A stretch of DNA of 64,000 bases from Silene conica (Eukaryota > Streptophyta > Magnoliopsida > Caryophyllales > Caryophyllaceae): contig CM055317.2 of NCBI GenBank assembly GCA_029255685.2, positions 70,607,460 to 70,671,459 of the forward strand. The letters run 5' to 3'. Shown one piece after another: positions 22,682 to 32,743 of the stretch. The number at the start of each line of letters is the position of its first letter. Position 1 is the stretch's first letter. Position numbers and translations under genes: made by a program. The notes beneath the pieces are model-generated. The model was not told the origin of the DNA, did no database searches, and worked only from the letters and a program-made list of their open reading frames with translations.

Positions 22682-23753
22682 AACTGGTATCAGAGACTGG
22701 TCAGGCAGGTGAGGGAAGAGCGATCCACTAAAATTCACAATAATGGAAGGAGGTAAAATTTTGTTCGATAAATTCGATGGAAAAGATTTTGCTTTCTGAA
22801 AAATGCAAATAACGGATTATTTGTATTTAAAGAATCTATATGTTCCTTTTGGAAGGCACTAAGCCGGATTCCATGGAAAAGGATGTGGGAAAAATTGGAC
22901 AGACAAACGCTAGGTGAGGAGGATAAAGGTGATCTTTTGGCAGTGAGTGTCGAAGATCTGATTGAGTCTTGAGTGTTAGACTCTGGTATATCATTTCACA
23001 CTAACCCATGTAAAAATTCCTTTCATTAGTTTATTGGTGGAAGGTGTGGTACAACTTACTTGGTGAATTGTAAGGCTATGCCAATTATTGGAAGATGTGA
23101 TGTAAAATCCGTATCTCGATTAGAGGTAGGTGAGAGCTAACAGATGTCATGTTCATCCCGAACTAGAAAAAGAAATTGATATCTGTTGGAAAGCTCGATG
23201 AAGTAGTCTACAAGGTTGTCTTTGAGGAAAGTTCCTGAAAAATAGTCAAGGAAGCTATGGTGTTAGCTCGTGAGACTAAGAGTGGGACTTTATACACCAT
23301 GTATGGTGTAGCTAGTGATGACATGAGTGGTGTAATTAACTGTGAGACGGATGAAGAATGAAGTTGTTTCACGAGACTTGTTGCGGGATCCGAAAACTAT
23401 GCATAGTGGGCCTTACACTAAGCACCGTGGGAGTAAATTCGGTGTCTAAAAGGCAGAAGGTGGTCCGAGAACGCACAAGGTGAAACTGACACGCTTAAAT
23501 ATGTGTGAAAATTCAAGAGGTTCGAATAAGGCATGTAAGGGTGTTTCGTTTAGGTGGGAGTGCACGCCCCGGAAAATGATGAGTGAAGCCCGAGACGTAT
23601 GGTTGCCGGTGGGAACAAACTTGAATGATAAAAGGTCAAGGTTGGGTACCTAGACTGGACTCTCGCAAGAGGCATGAGTGGGGAGCATGGTCGCATTAGG
23701 TGGAGAAGTAAATTTGTTGATTATACCTCCATAATTGTCGAGAGGTGGGAGAT

Positions 23754-24102
23754 TGTTAGAATTAAGTCCCTCGCTCCATTATGGAGTTTGATGTTTCTAA
23801 TTGGGACATAATGAGAAGGAGTTTCTAAACCAAAGAAACTTACTTCATTAATCACTTGAACTAAATGTAAGATGTTATACATAGTTATTATGTCTTGGGG
23901 TTATAGCTTGTGATTAGCTATAAAAGACGAGGAAAGCTATGTAATTTGTATCCTCATATTGTGAGTGATCAATGAAATTCCTAGTGCGAGTACTATAGTG
24001 AGGATGTAGTCAAGTTGGTGAACCTCGTAAATATTGTGTTTTTGTTATTTTTCCGATTCTTATAGTTATTATTGTGTGTGGCCTATACCGAAAATCCCTA
24101 CA
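23754..24102 (+). repeat. 3' LTR of the small copia-type element
   Basis: 349 bp, about ten to twelve differences from the 5' LTR, directly followed by the GAGCT target duplication. Confidence 0.92.
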
Positions 24103-24107
24103 GAGCT

Positions 24108-25935
24108 TTGTTGGATGTAATAATATGTATTGTTTTTTCCCCTAGAGTAGAGACTTTAAATGAAAGCAAATTATTGTACATTGAGCGATCACGACCTGTT
24201 TAAATTGGTCGGGGCTATATCAAAATGGGTTTGGATTAGGTGAACCATCCCTAACTTGACTCTAAGGGCATGCATGTTGGGTTGGCCGGGTTAAAGAGAG
24301 TTCGCTCAGACTGAAGGAAACGTGCATTGAATTTTATCTGTAAGAGATGAACAAGTAATAATACAATCTAAACTTGGAAAAAAAATCAAACTTTCTATCA
24401 TCTAACAAGGATCAACGTCCTTATTAGCCCTTCTCTAATTCCGTTGTCGATACGTGGATGCTCTGGACCCTTGAATTAAGGGTAGATAGAAGTATAGGCC
24501 CTTTATTTTTGTGTCAGCTAAAGCTTAGGGCGACAGAAATAATTAGTACGGATTACATTATTATGCGATTAATTGATGTCAATTAGCTAAAGTTTGGTAT
24601 CATGATACACTTGAGTAAATCACAAAGCTTGACTAGCAGTAGCTAGGTGGAAATTGGACAAAAGCTAATCGTGACAAAACAAGTCAATTGTCAATTTGTC
24701 GTCTAAAAGACAAGCAAAATATATTCATCTTAGCTAGAACAAAGCGATGGGTGACGGAAACGTGTCTCTTTTACGATAAGTTAAATGAGAGGATAAGTAA
24801 AGAAAAATAGAGCGCTCATAGATAATGCCAACTGCACTTTGTAAGAGAGATATCATTCATCCTCGGGTTGTGACAGATAGTGTGTTTTCAACGAGAATTT
24901 GTGATCCTAAAATAAGTATTACGTGTTTATGTTACGTTTAGTTCCCATTTAATCGGGTCGATTTTCCTAGATATTATTTAAAATAAGTGTTCTTACTATT
25001 TTATTAAAATTTCATTTAACACATGTTTAAGCACGAAAGTGAATAGGATTTGATGAGTGGAATAAATGGAGAAAATAATTGTAATTTATACATTGAAAAA
25101 GGATATTAAATTTATTAATTCAATCCAAAGATTGTACTTAAATCTCTCTCTTGAATAATTGAAGTTTGTCACTTCGAATAAATTGTAAATTAACGACTAC
25201 CTGATTATAGAAAAATGAAACTTTTTACAAATAGTGCAACATTTTCACTTCACAACGAGTGAGCTAAAAAATAATCGATTCCAAGTAAGACTTAAATGTA
25301 ATATATATACTCCATAGTAAATTCACATAAAATGAATAAATCGTAAATTCACATAAGTTTTAGTTTCTACTACGGAGTATAAAATATAGAAATTTAATTA
25401 CTTATTGATCATTACAAATTCCCGTCAATTGAATACTTACAGATCCATACACAAAACAAATTAACACATTTTACGTAAAATTAGATAAAAGGAAAATATT
25501 TATTTCATGTATATTTACATGAGCTTTAGTAATACTTGATGCAATGGCCAATAAGAAAAGGAAAATGCAGATCCATATAGCACGCTTCCAACTTTTTTTA
25601 ATGTTAATGGAGTGGTGGTCCGTTTAGTGTGTGCCGTGAAAGGCATATAAAGTTCATGTTATACGCCCAATTGACTCCACTGAAGTTGACAACTAATCCG
25701 TTGTAAATAAGAATAATTTATAATGGATGTATAAATTTATCTCAATCAACACCTTGTTTGAGGATGATGGAGTAATACACCCGTTCGTTATAATTTACAA
25801 CGGTTATAACCTTATAGGCAAGACTATTTGTCATATCTTGAGCACCTTGGCCTCTTCTATTTAGCATTTTCTTATACGACATTGTTTTATTATACGTACA
25901 CGATAATATGGTAATATAGTAGAGGTTTTCAATTA
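24108..25935. other. Intergenic DNA, no gene seen
   Basis: AT-rich DNA with no convincing coding frame. TACTACGGAGTA-type motifs (about 25365) are common in MITEs of this genome. Confidence 0.5.
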
Positions 25936-25939
25936 TGAG

Positions 25940-26200
25940 TATGAATTATTATTTTTTATTTTTTTTATTTTTTTTTGAATGACATGGGAACCCGCAGTCG
26001 CTACCTTTGGTGCGCACTGGGTAAACCCCCGAGTATACGTGATAGCCTGCAAACCACGTACACTAGGTTAACCACCCTTTTTTACGGGGTGACAGGCTCG
26101 AAATCTAGAAGGCATAGCCTCAAGCCAATTTACCCCCAAGATCGCTCTTGGTGAGGCTTGAACCTGAGACCCTTGGGAATGTGGCCCAAGCCAATTTGTT
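25940..26200 (-). mobile_element. tRNA-derived SINE, reverse orientation
   Basis: Read on the minus strand, the element begins with a box-A-like TGGCTTGGGCCAC and a good box B (GGTTCAAGCCT). It continues through a body with GCAGGCTATCACGTATACTC and CAAAGGTAGCGACTGCGGG, and ends in an A-rich tail, seen as the T run at about 25943-25978. This order (Pol III promoter, unrelated body, poly-A) defines a SINE. The length of about 250 bp fits. It is far more GC-rich than its surroundings. I could not fix target duplications with certainty. Confidence 0.75.
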
Positions 26201-26678
26201 TATATATGATTATACGGTAAATTTTTCGTATACTTGATACGAATTTCATCAAGACTGTATCGACAATATTTATTGGATGGACACTGACTCCAAATGTCTT
26301 TTTAATTGTGGTGGATTGGTGGGATTACCGCCTTGTACAACGAACTAACGACAACTGAACGACAGATTGTCTTCGGGTTCTTAAAGCCAATGTATAATAT
26401 TTTGGCTCTTTTATCGACTATCATTATGCTTGAGGATAGTTTAGGTCCTTTCCTTATAGTTTACCCTATAAACATCATTTACACATTTTACTAGTTAATA
26501 GTACGGAAAATCTTATTTTAATTAAAACAAGAACATTTAAAGCCTCCACATTCACCACGTCATCACAATAGATTTTTGTTTGTCCAATAGTTGTTGAAAC
26601 AAGTGAGGACATTTCAATATCATGCAAATTATATTAGGTGAATAATTGAATATTACAACAATAAAATTAGTCAATATT

Positions 26679-27480
26679 TTTTTTTTTGGAGTAAAACCAA
26701 GGTTTGTTTATACAAATGACATTTGACTCATTTGGTCAAATGCACTTTTAATTTTTAAACGATAAGCAAAGACATAAAAATAACTACATCGGATAATAAA
26801 CATGTGTTGATGACTAACGACTGACATAGTCTCGGAGCCACCACCATCTTTAACCTCTACTTTCTTGAGGAGGCGAACATAGCTTGACAAACGACAGGTA
26901 CGATCTTCACTCATTTGAAACCACGAAAACCAATAAACCCCATGATCCAAGTAGATGACGCAAAGTGCACTTACGCCACATGGACATAGAAAGAAAAAGA
27001 GAGACAAAGACCATGAAAATCTATGCCAAGCAGAGTAAATACTCCTACACTTTGGGAGCCACTTATAAAGGGCAAGTAAACCGTAGTCCGAAACGACAAG
27101 CAAGGAGAGACCTGACACTAAGACAACCCACATGAACAGCCCCATGACCATCCGAGGAGGCCATGTAAAGATGGACACAACACAAATCAAATGTAAAATT
27201 ACCAAAATCCTTATTTTTTGAACGTATAAACAAACTGGATAATAAAAAACAACCATTAAAGATTAGAAAAATACCACCACCCATCAATCCAACCAACTAC
27301 ACTACCAACAAACCCGCACTCCCTCCTACCCACCACGCCACCGCCAAAGAGGACCACATCCATACATGACTAACCTCACCCCGACCATTTCGACCAAACC
27401 CACGGTCCCAAAATCACCAACGGACACCACAACACACACCAACAAACCACTGAGACTCCTAATGTAAAATCTTAACGATT
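26679..27480 (-). mobile_element. Retroposon-like sequence with poly-A tail (3' portion)
   Basis: On the minus strand this GC-richer stretch ends AACCTTGGTTTTACTCC followed by about a dozen A residues, seen as T at 26679-26690, like a reverse-transcribed RNA. A 182-codon open frame (27256-26708) has no recognisable domain and is rich in hydrophobic and aromatic residues, so I do not call it a gene. Similar GC-richer sequence resumes at 31318 beyond a gypsy LTR, so the two may be halves of one insertion. A LINE remnant or retrocopy is possible. Confidence 0.35.
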
Positions 27481-27574
27481 TTGTTATGGCAAATTGTTAT
27501 GTCGTGATTGGTTGCATCTACTTGATAACTTCTGTTATGAATTTTATTGTGTTTCGTGAATTTTGTTATACGTG

Positions 27575-27767
27575 AAATTTTGGGGACAAAGTTTTCTTAA
27601 CGAGGGTAGAATGTAACATTTCGGGTTTTAAAATACCTTTATTAGTTCTTGACATTATGTGGTGTCTATGTGGTGCCACAATTTGAATTCGTTATGTGTC
27701 TAGTGACCAGTCGATGGATCATGGGATGGTGAACTTGGGGACGAAGTTCATTTTAAGGGGGGAAGAT
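27575..27767 (+). mobile_element. Short remains of gypsy 3' ends
   Basis: Two successive phrases of the kind found just before gypsy 3' LTRs occur: TTTTGGGGACAAAGTTTTC with an LTR-like start TGTAACATTTCGGG (about 27612), and GAACTTGGGGACGAAGTTC with TTTTAAGGGGGGAAGAT directly before the LTR start at 27768. This indicates fragments of at least two related elements. Confidence 0.6.
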
Positions 27768-28678
27768 TGTAATACTCCGTATTTTACCGTATTTCATTTT
27801 AATATTTATTATTTCTCTTGACGAGTCGATAACACTTGAATGTGGTCATGTGTTAATTTAATTTATCGAATAAGCGTTGTTATATTTTATATGCTATTAA
27901 TAATATGTCGAATATGAGTACTAGTTGGTATATCGTATTTAAGTTATGGTTGGGCCTCGATTTGTGTGCCAACTCAACAACCTTAAGCCCAACTCGATAT
28001 ATAGGAGAAACACACATCTCGATATAGCACCTCACCCTGCCAACACATTCAACCCTACCCTAAACTTAATTCTACCTACATCGACATCTTACCTCTACAC
28101 TCACATCACAGCCGCCACAGCAAGGTTTGAGGAGGATGGGTTGCACGGTGGTCGTGGGTGGCCCTCGGTGGTTCGTTACACCTGAAACATGGTACACACA
28201 TTTTCTATCTCTGTTTCGCGGTTTTTAGTTCCCTTTTGAATTCGCAATCTACCAATCTTATAATCATGTGTGGTTCTGATTACTTATGTAATTTTGTTCT
28301 TGAATGTATAATAGTCATGTTTGGACCAGGGTAGAGTCGTATTTGACCACCATTGACCGTCGAATATGGTGTTTTGTCGCTTGTGTCAGAGTCATCTTCT
28401 TCGTTTGCAAAACAGAGTGCTTGAACGCGTGTAAGTTGTATGTGATTTCGATGCAGTCTCTGGGTACGAATGGTTTTGGGTATTGAAGTACTGGATTGGT
28501 GGTAGTCAGGGGTTAGAGTGGTGTTTGTCACGGTGGTTATGGTGTCTGGTGTTGGCAGTAGGTCTCGTGGTAGGTGGTTATAATAGTCATAATATGAACC
28601 CGGGGTGATGCGTGTGGGGTTGCTGGGTTTGGTACGTCTGTGTGTCGGTTATAGGGAGAACCAGGCAGAGAGATGACC

Positions 28679-29910
28679 TGTTGGGAAATGTGTCCTCAAC
28701 AATAGTGCGATCACGTAATTAAATCTCATAACGAGAATGCGCAAGGGATGATACGATTTATATTAGTCAACTGACCAACATTAATCGGTAATGATTGGCT
28801 AGCTAGAGTTTGACATTACTGTCGTATGACGGTGGTGGTCAGTTGATCCCTTTAGGTCACACCTTTAGGACAATTCCCTTAATTGATAAAGTGATCAAAT
28901 GTATAATGATACGATTTGATCATATTCCTTAAACTAGTATATCGAGAAATTAGAGGTTAAATCTTAATGTAAGATTTATGTTTAAAATTGAAACGTGTCA
29001 ATTGTTAAACATTAAACGATATTTTATTATATCGTTATTAGAATAAATCGGGTTGAAATTAATACAAAGGTTGTAAATCGTATTGACGATAAATTGTCAT
29101 TTTATATTTGTAATTTCGAATTACATGCCAATTAATAAATATGATTTAATTAATATATAATATTTATATGATAAATATTTATATTATCATTATTGTATTA
29201 CCTAGTGACATATAAGATGTCACATTTATACAAATTCTACAATTGACACATTTGTAAAATGAAGTCCATTTTAAGTTTAATTTGGGCGGCTAAGTGGAAA
29301 TGGTAGTGTGGATTATTGGTGTGTTTAATACACTATAATCATGATGTTTAGACGACATCCTAGAGAACACTAACCTATAGCCACCCTAGCAACATAGAAA
29401 GGAGGAAATGTCCCCTCCTGCTTCTTCCCATACCCGGCCACCCAAGAACCAAGACACCCCTTTATATCTTGTGGGTAAGCTCATAAGATGAGTTAGTTCT
29501 CATGTTGGCAAATTTTTCTAAGTGTAGAAAATCTAATAAAATCCTCTATATATTATTATAGTGATAATAATAAAATACTAATAATAATAAGTTGTTAATA
29601 TTAGTATTGAGATAATATTCTAATTAGAGAGATTAGAATAAGTTTAAGGAGAAACCGGTTTTGTGCTAGCTTGTTCAAGATCTCGGTTGGTTAAGGGTTG
29701 TCTTGGTGCATCCAAAGGAGGTATTCTATTTTGGGTACTTGGAGGATCATCTTTGCCATTCTCTTGGACCGTTTGTAAGGGTTCAATATCTCCTTATTTC
29801 CGCAATTTTAGCATGCATAAGATCGTTTTAACTAGTATATTAAAATGTTAATTACAAGGTTAGTTTAGTATGACTAAAATTAGTTTATGAGTAACTAATA
29901 AAACCTAACA
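28679..29910 (+). repeat. Copia-type solo LTR (1232 bp) inside the gypsy LTR
   Basis: It begins TGTTGGGAAATGTGTCC, ends AATAAAACCTAACA, and has a perfect 5-bp target duplication TGACC on both sides (28674-28678 and 29911-29915). No internal region or second LTR is present, so this is a solo LTR left by recombination between two LTRs. Superfamily is inferred from the start sequence and length. Confidence 0.85.
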
Positions 29911-30321
29911 TGACCACCCCTGGAACCACCGTGAGTCAGTGGTGACAATGGTGGTGGCCAGAGGTGGTGTAGGTCACGGTGGAGAGAGAGAGGAGCGTGG
30001 AAAAGAGGGAGTTGGAGTTAAATGCTGAAAACAGATGGGTTGGTGCGTGTACAAGTGGTTTAGGGTTGTCGTGGTGGTGGATGTGGTGACCCCTGGCGGT
30101 GTTCAACGCATGGTAGTGATAGTGGGTGATGCAGGTGACAGCATGGGGGTGGTAGTGGAGGCCGAGGGTGGCCAGATTAGTGCTGGTAGGAGCGTGAGTA
30201 TGAGTGTGCACGAGGACGAGTATGCGATAAGGCTTGTTGCAGAAGGTATATGGTCTGATGGTTTGTGGGTCGTGGGGTTTTGATCCCTGGATCAATGGTA
30301 AGGGGATTGTTGTTAGTTGTG

Positions 30322-30322
<1 letters not shown>

Positions 30323-30364
<42 letters not shown>

Positions 30365-30385
30365 AATTATTATTATTATTGTTGT
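30323..30385 (+). repeat. TTA trinucleotide microsatellite
   Basis: About twenty TTA units with a short interruption, located in the 3' half of the gypsy LTR. The open frames across it are artefacts. Confidence 0.9.
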
Positions 30386-30801
30386 TGTTTGTTGTATTAA
30401 TATTATTATTAGTAATGTAAATTTTTTTATTGTTATTATTAATACTAATATTATTGATAATAGTGTCGTACATGTTATGAAGTTAGTAATAATTGACTAG
30501 TGGATTGTATGCTATATTTAGTAAGTCAAGGTTTAGCAAGCTTATGATTAATTGAAGGTAAATTGTTGTGTGAGTAGTAGTTGACATTAAGTAATATTTA
30601 TAGGAACTGAGTTCAAGGTGGAGTTTTCCTAACAACTGTTCAGATATTATTCCGCAAATTGAGGTAAGGGAAATAACTGTGAATTGTATTTGTGGCATGA
30701 AATGTGGTTGTTCATTATTACAAGTTGGTTGTTGATATGGAATATTGTTGTTAAGGCATTGTTATGTGTTCAATTGTTTATTATCTGATACTGGAGAGGA
30801 G

Positions 30802-30866
30802 GATGATGGGTCTTGTGATGATGGGTCTTGTGATAATGGGTCTTGTGATATTGGGTCTTGTGATAT
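30802..30866 (+). repeat. Short tandem repeat of 15-bp units
   Basis: Four to five units of GATGGGTCTTGTGAT with single changes (GATGATGGG, GATAATGGG, GATATTGGG), in the gypsy LTR. Confidence 0.85.
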
Positions 30867-31317
30867 GGCCATTAGAGGAGTGAAGTTTGTGGAAGGGAAG
30901 TATATGACGGGTTGGTGTGGAGGTGGAGGAGATTTGCTATTTATTACTGTTCATGTCTTAGCTATATTTCTACTCAACCTCTTGGTTGATCCTGTGTGTT
31001 TGTGTGTGTGTCTGTGATGATCCGAAATAGGGAGCATCTTTGACAGGACTGTTGATACTATAGGAGCTTGGGATGGCGCGAGCACTTGGATGGACTGACT
31101 TAGAATTAGATCACATACTTTATAGTTGCCTTTTTGTACTAATAGTTTCCGCTGTGTAGTTTTTATATATCAAAGTTTAAATTTAACCAGATTTATATAA
31201 GGTGCGTTGGTTTGTTTTTACTTTGTTATTCACTACCTCGGTCAATCCGAGATGGTAACATCTTCATTTATATGAGAATGTCTTGCTAAAGGCTCTTATA
31301 TAAATGGGGGTGTTACA

Positions 31318-31945
31318 CCAGATTCCAGACGAACCTCCCCAGGACCATCGGTGTACATGCAACTGATCACCATCCGAGAATGACAAAGACCGGCACAGAC
31401 AAGTAGTTGGGCGCGACTAGAGGGGGATGAGGAACTTCCAAGTCGTCCCAAACCACAACCACATAAGAAAAAAACAAAGATGATGAGGAAAACTCATCAA
31501 ACAGACCGTCACTCACAAGTAAATGATCTTACCAGAGATAAAGGGAGGGGCGAGGGAAAAGAGAACATCCCTGAATTGCATGCACGACTTTCAATGACAG
31601 GATAGAGGAACACAGGAACGGAACGACCTCAGATCCATTTCACAGACCAACAACCCACCGTGTGATCAGAACCGGGCCAGAAAACCACAGAAAGAACGGG
31701 ATGAGATCAATAAAAAACGGTCGCATCTCTGATTATGCATGGAATATTCGCTGGAGACAGGTAAAAAGGGAACCCATCTCCGGCGAGAGGAAGGAGGAGC
31801 AGCGGGAAGGAGTGAGTGGATGGGATGCGGCGGCGGCGACGACAAGAAAATTAGGGTTTTTTTTGTTTTGTGTTTATAGAGAGTGGTGGGAGCTTTTAGT
31901 GAGAGAAAGTATCCACAAATTCTTTCGTTAATTTTTATCATATGC
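31318..31945 (-). mobile_element. Retroposon-like sequence (5' portion)
   Basis: This GC-richer stretch begins right after the gypsy LTR end. On the minus strand it starts with an AAACCCTAATTTTCTTGTCG leader and GC-rich CGCCGCCGCCGC, typical of the 5' end of a plant transcript, and runs towards 31318. It may be the 5' half of the sequence at 26679-27480, split by the LTR insertion. I recognise no protein in it. Confidence 0.35.
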
Positions 31946-32733
31946 TTTGTAATTTTATAAAATATTTAATTAATGTGTTTAAATGAAAGTCCAAATTTTC
32001 AAAAAAAATATTAATAGCATAAATATAAAGGTCATGGCATCATAGTTATTATCTTTAATTAATAATACTATCTATGCTTAAAAGTACTAAAATTATTTGG
32101 GCAAATATTGTTTTAAACATCAACATTTTATTATTATAACCTAATGTTCTAACAATATCATATACAAAAAATCTTGCTTGTAATGGATAATTTGAACACA
32201 AAATACATTTTATCATATATATTAAAATACTAAAACAAAAAACCACATAATATTAACATAGATACCAACTCTAACATAATTATTCAATTAAAGTTGACTA
32301 ATGATTTAAATCTTATTTAACAGGGAAAAAAAATCAAGTTCAATAGTAGGGGTTTACTCTTTTTAAAGAAAATTAATGATTTATATGTGTCCTCGATGAT
32401 TTTTAAGGGTAATGAATTAAGAAAGCGACGAATTCTTATTTAAGATGTGTATATTCGTCTTAAACTTAAGACCGTTCAACAAAAAAATGCCCTAAGTTTT
32501 TGGGGCTAAATTGGAACAATAAGTCTTGCTGACAACTGTTGTAAGTTGTAACGAAGGCGTGAAAAACACCTTCACCCCCAAAAAAGTGTTGATTTAGACG
32601 GATTTATACCTTCTGTGGTAAATTATTTTTCTTTTACAATGGATGTAAATAATAATTTGTGAAATTCGAAAAATAGAGTGGAATTTAAGATGGTTGTATA
32701 AATTCATGGGTGATTTCTCATTTAAGATGGGTA
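31946..32733. other. AT-rich intergenic DNA, no gene seen
   Basis: Only short MITE-like phrases (TTTAAGATGTGTATATTCGTC, TTTAAGATGGGTATACATTATAC) were seen. Confidence 0.5.
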
Positions 32734-32743
32734 TACATTATAC

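Larger units (their letters stand above)
22335..24102 (+). mobile_element. Small internally deleted copia-type LTR element
   Basis: Two direct repeats of about 348 bp (22335-22681 and 23754-24102) start TGTTAGAATT and end AATCCCTACA. They are bounded by the 5-bp target duplication GAGCT (22330-22334 and 24103-24107). A methionine-tRNA primer site (TGGTATCAGAGAC, from 22685) follows the first LTR, and a purine tract (GAGAGGTGGGAGAT) precedes the second. Between them are only about 1.1 kb with copia-like gag beginning MEGGKILFDKF and a protease-like remnant. The element is heavily deleted and broken many times. The LTRs differ by about 3 percent, which suggests an insertion of a few million years at most. 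Confidence 0.92.
27768..31317 (+). repeat. Gypsy LTR, interrupted by a solo LTR
   Basis: The sequence runs from TGTAATACTCCG, directly after a polypurine tract, to GGGGGTGTTACA, with matching TGTAA/TTACA ends. Without the nested solo LTR (28679-29910) it is about 2.3 kb. A TATA-like TCGATATATAGGAG lies at about 27990-28003. Microsatellites fill its 3' half. Internal coding sequence of the element is missing on the left apart from the few bases before 27768. Confidence 0.7.

Noticed and set aside
26708-27256. 182-codon open frame, minus strand, hydrophobic
   Set aside because: No recognisable domain, lies in a retroposon-like sequence ending in poly-A; kept only as part of that element.
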